Shown in pieces: positions 11,121 to 22,270 of a stretch of 64,000 nt of DNA. The notes beneath the pieces are model-generated. The model made no database searches. It was not told the origin of the DNA and saw nothing but the letters and a program-made list of their open reading frames with translations. The position numbers were made by a program, and so were the translations under genes. Position 1 is the first letter of the stretch. Each line of letters opens with the position of its first letter. The DNA is from Siphonodentalium dalli (Eukaryota; Mollusca; Scaphopoda; Gadilida; Siphonodentaliidae), in assembly GCA_032622095.1 (NCBI GenBank), contig CP136067.1, positions 75,664,705-75,728,704 on the forward strand, read 5' to 3'.

Positions 11121-11284
11121 AAGTATTATACAGTTATCGCATTGTTTCGAGGTTGACACGAGGAGTTGTCAACCCGATGAAGTCAATATTTACCAAGGCC
11201 GTAGGCCGAGGTGAATATTGGCTTCCGAGGGCTGACAATTCCTCGTGTCAACCAAGAAACAATGCGATCACTGTTTTATTATAT
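11121..11284. repeat. Foldback (hairpin) element, ~70-bp arms
   Basis: The left arm (CAGTTATCGCATTGTTTCGA, GGTTGACACGAGGAGTTGTC, AATATTTACC) pairs with the right arm (GGTGAATATTGG, GACAATTCCTCGTGTCAACC, AAACAATGCGATCACTG) across a 15-bp loop AAGGCCGTAGGCCGA that is itself palindromic. No coding content. It looks like a small mobile foldback or a regulatory hairpin of an extinct transposon. Confidence 0.75.
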
Positions 11285-11402
11285 GAAACGCTCTTTGATT
11301 GGACAAGACGTTGTGACGTTGAACGTCGCTGGAAAATCTGATAAATTTTCAGGTCTGATAATAAGTTATGTTAACCCCTGAAGTTTCTGACGTCACTCAG
11401 AA

Positions 11403-11460
11403 GGTAAGCGGATTATGATGCGAGGCTTAAGGCGACGTGATCACGTGACGCATAGATCTT
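11403..11460 (+). repeat. Inverted-repeat partner A of 15241-15298
   Basis: GATGCGAGGCTTAAGGCGAC followed by GTGATCACGTGAC matches the reverse complement of 15241-15298 with only a few changes over about 55 bp. The two sites lie 3.9 kb apart in opposite orientation and bracket the hAT element and the CTTAAG MITEs, so they could be ends of one larger old element. Confidence 0.65.
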
Positions 11461-11481
11461 GCATCTAGTTTTAACTTAGTC

Positions 11482-11489
11482 CTTACGTC
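11482..11489. repeat. 8-bp target duplication, left (CTTACGTC)
   Basis: Identical to 12244-12251 on the other side of the hAT-like element. Eight base pairs is the hallmark target length of hAT transposases. Confidence 0.85.
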
Positions 11490-12243
11490 CAGGGGTGGCA
11501 CCATAAAATCCCCGACAGGGGAGCTGTGCTCCCCGACAGGGGGGCTACACTAAATTACACCATATTGCCTGTTGGTATGTGAAATGAGCGCACATAGTGT
11601 GTGTGGCGAACCAATGACCAAAACCATATTGAAGTAATTATATAGTCTCTTAGCTGGAGCCTGGAGAATTCTAATAGATCTGCAGTTGCTTATAATTGAT
11701 GAACATTACCACATATAACTCGAAGATGAATTGAATTGAACCCATGAATTGTTATGAAAATTCCTATATTCTAGGGAGGCCACTTGTCTTCTGTGTCAGT
11801 TCTAATTTCTAATTTCATTAGTTGCAAGTGCCAGCATGGTGTTTCACTGTCGGGGATATAGCTAACATGTGGCCATACAGTAGGTACTCAATGGTTCTAT
11901 AGACCAATGTGGCCATTGTGACGAATTCAGAGTAGCCAGCAATGATAAAGCACACATGTTTCAATAGATTTTCATTACCACTAAAACGCTGATGGTGTAA
12001 CAATACAGGGGAATATCCCCAGATTTAATGGGAACCTGTGCCATGAATATTTTGTGTGGGATATATTCCGCTGTATGTTCTCTCTCTGACACTTTCCCAC
12101 ACTGACAGTCTGTACATGATTACTTCATCTTATACACACAACCGACTTACATATAGAAAATCCCCGACAAGTCCTCCCCGACGAGGGGGCTAGAGCTCCC
12201 CGACAAGGGGGCTGTAGCCCCCCCCCCCGTGGCGCCACCCCTG
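11490..12243. mobile_element. Non-autonomous hAT element
   Basis: The element is 754 bp with terminal inverted repeats CAGGGGTGGCACCA and TGGCGCCACCCCTG (13 of 14 positions pair). It is flanked by a perfect 8-bp duplication, CTTACGTC. CAGGGGTGGC-type ends plus an 8-bp target duplication are diagnostic of the hAT superfamily. Both ends carry repeats of CCCCGACAGGGG/CCCCGACAAGGGG separated by GCT, plausible subterminal transposase-binding sites. There is no transposase frame, so it must have been moved in trans. A C11-12 run lies at 12218-12228. Confidence 0.9.
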
Positions 12244-12251
12244 CTTACGTC
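12244..12251. repeat. 8-bp target duplication, right (CTTACGTC)
   Basis: Perfect copy of 11482-11489; marks the right border of the hAT-like element. Confidence 0.85.
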
Positions 12252-12852
12252 ATGAGCGAGTGTACGTCGCTTCGAAGTTCAAATAGTGCGCAAATAATTG
12301 ATTGAAACAGGAGAATTAAAGAACAGAAGAGCATATCTTTAAATTAATTGGAGTTGGTACCTAATTGTCAACACAATATCGCATCACTGATAACGAGCAA
12401 GATGTCATTTCGGGAAATTTTGCATAATTTATGTTGAAATTTGACCACATTTTGCGAAGTTTGCCGAAGGTAAGTTAACACAGGACGGGGCTTGGTTCAA
12501 AATTATTCAAAGTGTAAATATTGAAATCGCCAAAACAAAACTTTATGTAGCGTTGGCTATATTTACATACACCATATAACTAAATGCAAGTTTGTGATTG
12601 AGATTAATATTTAAATGATGAAAAATTAAAGATGTAGACTTTAGTATATATTCATATGGCTCACCGCACCAGTGACCACACACTGACACAGCAGAATTTT
12701 ATGAAGCTATTTTTATTTGCTTTTTATTTTAATAGTTTATTTAGTTTTTTATTCTATGCATAAATTCATAATACATTTAATCAAGCTGACATGAAGTATT
12801 TGATATTTTCTTTCTTATTTGTGCTTCAGCAAAAGTCATTTGCGCTGAACCA
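12252..12852. other. Gene-free spacer
   Basis: AT-rich, no gene or repeat recognised between the hAT element and the first CTTAAG-type MITE. Confidence 0.4.
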
Positions 12853-13271
12853 TATGGGAGGCCAATTTAACATTTAATAATGAATTGCGCTTTTAAAGTG
12901 CAGTTGATTTCGCTTAAGCGCAAATACCTCATATTGTGCTCATGCACAAATAGGGAATTTACACTTTAAAAAAAAAGCGTAATGAATTACGCTTAACAGT
13001 AATTGTATGGGAGGCCCTTTTCACATTTATTATTTATTTACGTTTAAGCGCAAATAACCTCTATCATTACGCTTAAGCATAAATGCCCTATTTGTGCTAA
13101 AGCACAATATGTGGTATTTGCGCTTAAGCGCAATTCATTGCATTTAAGCGAAATTATTTGCACTTAAGCGCATTTAATTTGGCCTCCCATACATGTGCAA
13201 TCAATTGCGCTTAAAAGCAATCAATTGCATTAAGCGCAATTAATTATTAAATGTGAATTTGGCCTCACATA
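12853..13271. mobile_element. CTTAAG-palindrome MITE (family B), outer copy
   Basis: Left end TATGGGAGGCCAATTTAACA and right end AATTTGGCCTCACATA are inverted repeats extending through CATTTAATAATGAATTGCGC. Between them are units of the 16-bp palindrome TTGCGCTTAAGCGCAA and variants. Another family member (13006-13191) sits inside, so this copy is the older one. No coding content. TATG/CATA ends suggest a TA target duplication. Confidence 0.7.
13006..13191. mobile_element. CTTAAG-palindrome MITE, nested inner copy
   Basis: TATGGGAGGCCCTTTTCACA at the left and TTTGGCCTCCCATA at the right enclose repeated xTTAAGCGCAAAT and GCGCTTAAGC units. It lies wholly inside 12853-13271, so it inserted later (or arose by internal rearrangement). 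Confidence 0.65.
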
Positions 13272-13609
13272 ACTCGAAAAATAGTCAACGTATCTGGAAA
13301 ATGTTTTCTGTTCTGTAATCAGAATTGTGTATTCTACAGAATGGAATCAGGTGAAGTGGAGTTTTTTATAAACATTCTTGAAAAGCCATAAATTGAGTAT
13401 TTGACCAAAATTTATCAATTTCGCCTTTCATGATCCTTTTTTATTTTTAGTATGTTGTTTATAATTGGTTAATAGACTTTTTCCTGCTAAGAAACATTGT
13501 GTTTCAATTAGTTTGAGGTTTGCACATTTTTTCTCTAATAAATGCACTTGACTAACTGAGTCAACACAGTGATCATGTCAATGAAAACAAGAGGTGATAT
13601 GTCAATAGG

Positions 13610-14097
13610 TTAAAGGTACTCAATCCGATAAAACTCCTCTCAATTACTATTTCAATGGCTTCGGGGGTCAAAAATATTTGATTCGAGTCGAGGAAGTCAC
13701 CCATCAAAGCTCAGATTTGTTAGATATCGATTTTAGAAATCTATTATTTTTCATTATCGGGAATACTTTCTGGCCCAGAACTCAGTCAAAATTGCGTTAT
13801 TATTACCACTTGATTTTAGAGTTATCCATCATTGTCTGTTTGTATAGATTTTGGTGTACACATCCCGAGCAGATTACGGCAGTTGAAGGCAATTACTAGT
13901 ACTCATCTCGAGTAAATAACACATTTCAAAAACCAATATCTAATAACTCTGAGCTTTGTTCGATGGGTTCCTCGACTCGAATCAAATATTTTTTACCCCC
14001 AAAGCCAAAGAAATAGTAATATAGGACCCTCTGATCGGATTGTTGTTGTTGGAATCTGTTGAGATGGGGACCCTCTGCTCGGATTGAGTACCTTTAA
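13610..14097. mobile_element. MITE with TTAA ends (family A, copy 2)
   Basis: 488 bp with ends TTAAAGGTACTCAATCCGAT and CGGATTGAGTACCTTTAA. Behind the ends are long inverted subterminal arms: GGCTTCGGGGGTCAAAAATA, GATTCGAGTCGAGGAA and CAAAGCTCAGA appear near the left end and in reverse complement near the right end. A GGACCCTCTGATCGGATT block is duplicated near the right terminus. No coding capacity; the 73-codon frame at 13678 is chance. Confidence 0.8.
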
Positions 14098-14149
14098 GGT
14101 TGAGTTATGGATAAACCTATTTATCTACCAGGTGTGTTTAGTTATATAT

Positions 14150-14437
14150 AACCATGAATTGCGCTTAAGCTTATTAAATTGCAAATAATTATGCTTAAGT
14201 GCAATTAATTTCACTTTAGGGCAATGATTGCACTAAAGCATAGTAAATGCGCTTAAGGCTTAAGCATAATCAATTGCACTTAAGCATATAATTATATGTG
14301 CCTAAGCAGTAAGAGTAAATTTTATTTGTGCTTAGAGTAATTACTTGCGCTCAAGAGTAATTATTTGCGCTCAAGCGTAATATAACACCTATTGCTTAAG
14401 CGCAATTCATTATTAAATGTGAATTTGGCCTCACATA
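14150..14437. mobile_element. CTTAAG-palindrome MITE, one-ended copy
   Basis: Palindromic units GCGCTTAAGC, ATGCTTAAGTGC and GCTCAAGCGTAAT lead to a clear right end CATTATTAAATGTGAATTTG followed by GCCTCACATA. A matching left end is missing, probably lost when the TTAA MITE at 13610-14097 and other changes arrived. Confidence 0.55.
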
Positions 14438-14485
14438 CCAACATACCCCCACCCAGCAGTCTGCAAATGACAAAAGCATCATACC

Positions 14486-14928
14486 TATGGGAGGCCCTTT
14501 TCACATTTATTATTTATTTACGCTTAAGCGCAAATATTTGCGCTTAAGTGCAAATAACCTCTATCATTTGCGCTTATGCGCAACATTTGCGCTTAAGCAC
14601 AAATATTTGCGCTTAAGCATAAATCGTTTGCGCTTAAGCACAAATAGATCATATTTGCTCTTAAGCGCAAATAAAAATTAATATGCATTGATCCCCCCTG
14701 AATTAATTTTAAATGGCACAGGCCTAAACACATCACTCAAGTCTATATACTATAGGCCCACCATATGAGGGAAGCAATCTCCAGTAACCCCTAGATACCT
14801 TTTATGACAATCAGAGGGAATTAAAGTAGTGTTAGGTATTTATATTGATAGACACCTATTTGCACTTAAGCGAAAATGATTTACGCCTAAGTGCAAATAA
14901 ATAATAAATGTGAAAAGGGCCTCCCATA
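14486..14928. mobile_element. CTTAAG-palindrome MITE, complete copy
   Basis: 443 bp with ~34-bp perfect inverted ends: TATGGGAGGCCCTTTTCACA, then TTTATTATTTATTT, mirrored at 14895-14928. The left third is a run of TTTGCGCTTAAGCGCAAAT palindromes and one-base variants. The 64-codon frame within it (LRLSANN-type repeats) is a by-product of these units. A non-palindromic middle of about 200 bp follows. Confidence 0.75.
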
Positions 14929-17648
14929 CATACCAAGATATTTCTGCCTATTATTTTTAGGCAAACAAAATAATACCTCTGTTTAGGGTTACATGATCTA
15001 AACTAATTAGGGTAGGTATGTAGGAATTGTTTGAATTCAATTGGGTCATTGGCAATTCACTATAGAAAGCTTCACCATTCAGATTAATTGACAGGTTCAA
15101 TACTAGATATTGTTTTCTTGATCAGAGCATAGAGACTAATAAAACTTCTAATTTTATAGGATAGGTTTGAAAATGGGTAAGATACCTTTCGATGCCCTTT
15201 CCACTAATTTTTGGGTATTTCCGGCGTCTAAAAATATCGCGTCTCAAGATGTGTCACGTGATGACGTCGCCTTAAGCCTCGCATCAAAATCCGTTTACCC
15301 ACACAGAACTGATATTAACCTGTTGTTTCATTAATGAGGTGAACATCGTTAGATATATCTCGATTTTTTCGTTACGTTTTAACATAGGAATTGGGGAAAG
15401 AAACTTATGATCATATAATAAAGTCATCTATTAACAACCAAGTAATAACCAATACAATCGAACAGTATCTCCTTTCTGATATCAACATTAAGGCCTTGTC
15501 CACACCGCTATACTTTGCCAGAAAGCGAAAGGAAATTGCTTTTTTATAAAATGCATCTGTTCCACAACTAACTACGTCACTTATATAGTCTACGTGAGAG
15601 GTAAATACTCTGTACGATGTTTCAGAAATTTTGCTGTAAATAACACTAGATTATATTATTTCACAAGAATCAATCATACTACCGAATCAACCAAGGCACT
15701 ATAATGCCATTTTAATTCTCATGTCGTCGGCTTTGGTAAAGATGCATTTTAGGCATAGGAATGTTTCCATTCATATGCTGGCACCATAGGCTTTCTGTGA
15801 CGAATTGCCAATAAAGAATAGCAGACGAATATGCCAGTGCAATGAACGCAGCCTAATGATAACCAACCCCAATATTTACCATGCGATTATGTACAGGTCT
15901 TGTTTGTGGCCAGTTGTGTTGTGAACGATTAATCTATTCAATATAGGCAAATAGCCCCAATACGTGTAGCTCCATGCAAGGCATAATTACAAGTTAAGAT
16001 GAATATTGCAGGGGAAAATGGTGTTCCATCAACCTTAAAATTGCACTGTCGCATTCAAACTTGAACTCACTAGTTATATAAGAGGCACAACACATGGACA
16101 CGTATGGCAGCGTATAGCCACCGCCCCCACTTTTATAAGTGTAGCTTGTTTAATCAACACCTTGTTTAAACCAGTCGGAGTGTATTGCCCTTCAACGGTT
16201 TTTGCAAGAACTTCGGTGACCCACACATAAACGAATTGGTTGTATGTTCGAGTCCTTCGTAACTTTTAAGATCATTTAATGAATAAGCACTTTTTCGCGT
16301 ACAGCATATAGTTCAGGATACACCACTGATCATGTGAAGACATCTTAATCAATACTATGTTCGAATTTTGGCAAAAACATGAGGGTCGATGTTGTTGATA
16401 ATTTATTGGGTGCTACACGCGCCATTTTGTTATACTCACACTCGTTGTTAACTCCATTCACCAGTGAAAAACACTTCTCGTATCAATATCGGTACATCGA
16501 ACACCATCGGCCCCATATTTTTGGTATTGTTTTCAATCGACAAAACTGGAGGCAAATAATTTTCCTGATGTCTCGTTTTGGCATATCTAGTTAAGACAAT
16601 TTGTTTCTGGTTGCATAAATTCTACAATATTGTTTGGTTGACATGAAATAAAACACCTAGGCCTACAACCAATTATAGCGCCCGCTCTCCCGCGGCGAAG
16701 CCGCGGAGGCGAAGCGACCTAGGGTATACGTATGCGGATATGAGATATACTAATCGACTTTTTCAGCCCAATTTTAAAATAGATTGAACTTACCTAAAAT
16801 AGATCATTTATTCATAACTCAAGGGCCAGCCGAGTCCAAAATTATTGTTGCAGACGGCCGCCATTTTGTATGATTAAAACCACCTCGAAATGTGTAATTG
16901 GGCAAAATGCTCCAGGGCAAAATTTTTAAACTTTGTTCCGGCAAATGTTAGCTATACTTCATCATATGTAGGAACAACATGCTCCTAAAGCCAAAGATAT
17001 TTAAAAAATTGAATGTAAATTAAACCAAAGCTCTGGTTAACAAAAAAGTGAAATTGCATGAACAAGTTTTGTTTACATATTTTATAAAATTATTAAAAAA
17101 TATTTGCCCCGAAAGAGGATTATAGGGGCCTTGCTGGCCATTTAGATATTATCTTCCACTTTCTAATGGTATTTTCGCCTAAAAGATTGATGAATTATTC
17201 TCAAAGTTCAAGGCCGACAAAGTGAAACTATAAGTTCCGATTGAAAGATCGCAGAGTCCTATTAAGATAACTTTTTGGAAAACCAGTAAAGGCGTCATGA
17301 CATCAAGACGTGCATCATGACGTCACAACCTATATCGGCGCGCAAAACTCCAGACACTGGGGACTGCGTCGATGGCCAGACAGCTGAGACACGTATTACA
17401 CGGTCAGGATAAACTACACATCTGCCAAACATTTATGTTATATGTGATTATTTACATATATATGATCATATGATTGTCTTGTGTCCCGTTACGGTTTATC
17501 ATCAAATCCTTCTAAAGATAAAAATTCATCCGATAATCCCATGAACAGTAACAAACGGGCGCAAATTACGTTTACGTATGATCATATTAGTTTTGATATA
17601 CTTATTAGTTTTTCTGAAGGATGTCTGAAGTAATGTATACAGACTTAC
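14929..17648. other. Gene-free stretch; may hide the 3' end of the channel gene
   Basis: No coding frame stands out. Noted items are the inverted-repeat partner at 15241-15298 and a GC-rich hairpin near 16690-16712 (CCGCGGCGAAGCCGCGG). The donor after the 17649-17739 exon predicts at least one further minus-strand exon to the left. I could not place it. Confidence 0.4.
15241..15298 (-). repeat. Inverted-repeat partner B of 11403-11460
   Basis: TGTCACGTGATGACGTCGCC then TTAAGCCTCGCATC is the reverse complement of the 11403-11460 block with few mismatches. The shared CACGTGATCACGTGA core is near-palindromic. Confidence 0.65.
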
Positions 17649-17739
17649 CTGCTTTTGCTTTGTTCGGCTTGCACGATTTGATAAACTCATCAATAACCCC
17701 ATGCTGCTTACAGAGCGCCCTGAGACGTCTTACTTCGAT
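17649..17739 (-). CDS. HVCN1: Hv1-like channel, C-terminal coiled-coil exon
   Basis: This 91-bp minus-strand exon sits between a polypyrimidine acceptor (TTCTTCATCTCAG) and a strong donor (CAG|GTAAGT). It encodes IEVRRLRALCKQHGVIDEF and a short basic tail (PNKAKA), entering in phase 0 and leaving in phase 1. IExxRLxxLCKQHGVIDE matches the end of the Hv1 coiled coil (human ...EIERLNKLLRQHGLLGEV), which joins two subunits into a dimer in the cytosol. Phase 0 entry fits the phase 0 exit of the 37135-37250 exon, 19.4 kb away across an intron filled with repeats. At least one more exon to the left must supply the stop codon. The exon is too short to be found by ORF length. Confidence 0.85.
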
Positions 17740-17782
17740 CTGAGATGAAGAATATAAATATTAAGATGGAATATATAATTTA

Positions 17783-18203
17783 ACTAGCTGATGTGCCCGA
17801 CTTCATCCGGGCTATTTAGGGATTTCTTTGTGATCGCCTCCATCTGGGCAGAATATACAGCGTCGGTCCAGAAACACAAGGTAAAGACACGGTCGCACAT
17901 GAAATTGGACCTACCCATATTGTTCCTGGGATCAAAGTAGGCCTACATACCAAATTTGAATCGGATCGGTCGAGGACCAGAAACATGCCTAAATGAGCGT
18001 ATATGAGCGAGGTGAAGGTCAATAACATGGTCGACATGAAATTGGACCCACCCATATTGTTCCCCGGATCAAAGTAGTCCTACACACCGAATTTGAGTCG
18101 GATCGGTCGAGCAGTTTTCGAGTCTATAACACACATATATACACATACATACATTTACACATACATACATACATGCATACAGAAGTTCCAAAATATATAA
18201 TAG
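17783..18203 (+). mobile_element. SINE/RTE-tail-like unit with internal duplication
   Basis: Head ACTAGCTGATGTGCCCGACT, body with ACATGAAATTGGACC...CCCATATTGTTCC...GGATCAAAGTAG...GAATCGGATCGGTCGAG present twice about 136 bp apart, then TTTTCGAGTCTATAACACAC and a CATACATA tail. This is the most complete single unit in the array. Confidence 0.6.
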
Positions 18204-19424
18204 ACTAGCAGGTTAGCCCGCGACTGGCGTGGTTGGTCAGATACATGACATTTAAAAAAATTTTTTTTTTTAATTCTGCCTTTTTTATTTTTCAATGAGT
18301 TAATTCTGCCTTTTTAATCAAGAGAAATGATGGTACCCGTCCCTAAAAGAGGTATGATTTACGGTACATCGGGCGAAAAAACTGACCCGATGAAAATCTC
18401 CCCCCTTCCTAGGAACGACAGACATAAGAATCACACGACACGCATTTTTTGTTTTAATTTAATTTTTTGTTTTTCAATGAGTTAATTCTGCCTTTTTAAT
18501 CAAGAGAAATGATGGTACCCGTCCCTAGGGCGGAAAAACTGACCAGATGAAATTCTCCCCCGTCCCCCCCCCCCCCCCCGTTCCTAGGAACGACAGACAT
18601 AAGAATCACACGCATTTGTTGTTTTCCAATGAGTTAATTCCGGCTTTTTAATCAAGATAAATGCATTCCGAAGTTCCGGTGCGTTTTGCAGTCGTAGTTT
18701 CGTACGCATATGTGACCGTTTAGCAACACCGATGGCAATAAAGAGGGTTACTCGGTTAACAACGCCAAATTTTGTCAATATAAAGAGCGTAACTGCCTTA
18801 ACCGCCGCAGTGCCGAGGACGGTTATTTTGATGATTGGGAGTGGAGAACGAGTGCTCAGAGCTTCTCCAAAACGCCGCGACGACGATTCTCGTGGGTGTT
18901 TACCCTTAGATGGGAAGTTTGAGCCCAATCGGTCCAGCCATTTTCGAGTCTATAAAGGACACATATATTTATATATTTATATATATACGTAGTTCTCAAA
19001 ATATATAGGAGACTAGCAGGTTAGCCCGCCACCGGCGGCTTGTCCGAAACATTGTTTATATTTTTTTTTTATTTTTAGCTCCACGCGTTTCAATAAGAAA
19101 AAATTGTACCCTGTAGCTCCACCCGTTTCCGAGATCTGGTCTGCGCATGCGCGAAGCTGGCTTTGCACGGGCTCGGCGACCCGATCAAATTTGTACCCGG
19201 CCCAAGATACATTCACATAGCAAATTTCAAGTCGATAGCTCCACCCGTTTCCGATATCTCGTCTGCGCATGCGCTGCACGGGCGTCGCATGGGCTCGCCG
19301 ACCCGATAAAATTTGTACCCGGCGCAAGATACATTCACATTGCAATTTTCAAGTCGATAGCTCCACCCGTTTCCGAGATCTGCCTTTTTAATCGAGATAA
19401 ATGCATTTCGTACTCGTCCTAATG

Positions 19425-20010
19425 TACTATTTCGAGCGATAACAATTGTCAGACTCCCATCGTGAACCTCAACACGAAGTAAACACGTGTTTCGAGCGAT
19501 AACATTGCATTGAAGTCAGACTCCCATCGTGGACCCCCAAGACGACGTAAACACGTGTTTGTTCCCGTATAACTCTGGAGACTCTGACTTCATATATATA
19601 TATAATGACGTTATTAACCCCGGCCGTGCCGTTTGAGCTGATTTTAATGACTGGGAGTGGAGTACGGGTGCTCGGAGCTTCTGGAAAACGCGTGGACGAC
19701 ATCGTACGTGGGTTTTACCTCTAGATGGGAAGTTTGAGCTCAATCTGTCCAGCCGTTGTACTATTTCGAGCGATAACAATTGTCAGACTCCCATCGTGAA
19801 CCTCAACACGAAGTAAACACGTGTTTCGAGCGATAACATTGCATTGAAGTCAGACTCCCATCGTGGACCCCCAAGACGACGTAAACACGTGTTTGTTCCG
19901 GTATAACTCTGGAGACTCTGACTTCATATATATATATAATGACGTTATTAACCCCGGCCGTGCCGTTTGAGCTGATTTTGATGAATGGGAGTGGAGAACG
20001 GGTGCTCTGA
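19425..20010. repeat. ~332-bp tandem duplication
   Basis: TACTATTTCGAGCGATAACA...CAGACTCCCATCGTGAACC...ATATATATATAATGACGTTA...GAGCTGATTTT occurs at about 19425-19680 and again at 19757-20010 with very few changes. Related copies lie at 21870-22100 and 23030-23260. Confidence 0.75.
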
Positions 20011-20302
20011 GCTTTTCTAAACTGCGACTACGGCGGTGTCGGTGGGATTTTACACTTACATACGAAATTTGAGCTCGATCGGATCAGTCGTTTTGGATTC
20101 TATGAAGTACACACATATATATATACGAAGTCTCAAAATATATAGTACTAGCAGGTTAGCCCGCCACCGGCGGCTTGTCCGAAACATGACATTTTTATAT
20201 ATATTTTTTAAATTTGTACCCGGTAGCTCCACCAGTTTCCGAGATCTGGTCTGCGCATGAAAATTTGTACCCGGCGCAAGATACATTCACATGCCAAATT
20301 TC

Positions 20303-20923
20303 AAGTCGATAGCTCCACCCGTTTCCGAGATCTCGTCTGCGCATGCGCTGCACGGGCGTCGCACGGGCTCGGCGACCCGATAATATTTGTACCCGGCGCA
20401 AGATACATTCACATAGCAAATTTCAAGTCCACCCGTTTCCGAGATCTCGTCTGCGCATGCGCGAAGCGGGCGTCGCACGGGCTCGCCAATACGACAACGA
20501 CCACCGCCTGGTCAAACTACACACACGTACCAAGTTTCGTCCCGATCGGTCGAGAATCGTAGATTTGTATGAAGTACAACACACACACAAACAAAAATAT
20601 ATAAGAGATAGTCGATAGCTCCACCCGTTTCCGAGATCTCGTCTGCGCATGCGCTGCACGGGCGTCGCACGGGCTCGGCGACCCGATAATATTTGTACCC
20701 GGCGCAAGATACATTCACATAGCAAATTTCAAGTCGATAGCTCCACCCGTTTCCGAGATCTCGTCTGCGCATGCGCGAAGCGGGCGTCGCACGGGCTCGC
20801 CAATACGACAACGACCACCGCATGGTCAAACTACACACACGTACCAAGTTTCGTCCCGATCGGTCGAGAATCGTAGATTTGTATGAAGTACAACACACAC
20901 ACAAACAAAAATATATAAGAGAG
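20303..20923. repeat. ~313-bp tandem duplication
   Basis: The block AGTCGATAGCTCCACCCGTT ... ACAAACAAAAATATATAAGA at 20303-20608 is followed directly by a near-identical copy at 20609-20923. Both contain the 122-bp satellite core plus a GTCCCGATCGGTCGAGAATC tail. Confidence 0.75.
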
Positions 20924-21108
20924 ATATGTAAATTAGATAGATTGTATCAAAATATATAGGAGAGATATGTAAATGATCTACACACCATTACTGGTGTTTG
21001 TCAAAGTTTAGTGGGGTATATCAATACTCATTCACGATCATATCATTGAGGTCCGGAGGGTGTGGGCTATCTCTCGAATACAAGGAGTTCTCAAAATATA
21101 TAGAAGAG

Positions 21109-22270
21109 ACTAGCAGGTTAGCCCGCCACCGGCGGCTTGTCCGAAACAAGACATTTTTTTAATATTTGTTTTTAATTTTTAGCTCCACGCGTTTCAATAA
21201 GAAAAATTTGTACCCGGTAGCTCCACCCGTTTCCGAGATCTGGTCTGCGCATGCGCGAAGCTGGCGTCGCACGGACTCGGCGACCCGATAAAATTTGTAC
21301 CCGGCGCAAGATACATTCACATAGCAAATTTCAAGTCGATAGCTCCACCCGTTTCAGAGATCTCGTCTGCGCATGCGCTGCACGGGCGTCGCATGGGCTC
21401 GACGACCCGATAAAATTTGTACCCGGTGCAAGATACATTCACATAGCAAATTTCAGGTCGATAGCTCCACCCGTTTCCGAGATCTGCCTTTCTGCATAAT
21501 ATTTCGAGCGATAACATTGCATTGAAATGTCAGACTCCCATCGTGAACCTCAACACGAAGTAAACACGTGTTTCGAGCGATAACATTGCATTGAAATGAC
21601 TCCCATCGTGAACCTCAAGACGACGTAAAACACGTGTTGCGTTCTAGGAAATGCACTCAATGCAGATGCTAATAACGTTGACTTCGTATATATATATATA
21701 ATGACGTTATTAACCCCGACCGTGCCGTTTGAGCTGATTTTTATGACTGGGAGTGGAGTACGGGTGCTCGGAGCTTCTGGAAAACGCGTGGACGACATCG
21801 TACGTGATATTTTACCTTTAGATAGGAAGTTTGAGCTCAATCTGTCCAGCCGTTCCCGTCCTAATGTACTATTTCGAGCGATAACAATTGTCAGACTCCC
21901 ATCGTGAACCTCAACACGAAGTAAACACGTGTTTCGAGCGATAACATTGCATTGAAGTCAGACTCCCATCGTGGACCCCCAAGACGACGTAAACACGTGT
22001 TTGTTCCGGTATAACTTTGGAGACTCTGACTTCATATATATATATAATGACGTTATTAACCCCGGCCGTGCCGTTTGAGCTGATTTCGATGACTGGGAGT
22101 GGATAAAGGGTGCTCATAGCTTCTCGAAAACACATCTACGGCGGTGTCGGTGGGATTTTACACTTACATACGAAATTTGATCTCAATCTGTACACGCGTT
22201 TTGGATTCTATGAAGTACACACACACACATATACACACATATATACGAAGTCTCAAAATATATAGTATAG
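21109..22270. repeat. 1162-bp tandem unit, copy 1
   Basis: Runs from ACTAGCAGGTTAGCCCGCC to TCAAAATATATAGTATAG. All landmarks recur at +1162 in the next copy, and five translated frames of 66-96 codons are identical between copies. Confidence 0.9.

Noticed and set aside
12853-14670. Regularly repeated palindromes as a CRISPR array
   Set aside because: Units are variable in length and directly abutting, without unique spacers, in a eukaryotic sequence; MITE ends explain them.
16140-16265. tRNA-like GTTCGAGTCC segment
   Set aside because: No acceptor, D-arm or anticodon-arm pairing could be drawn around it.
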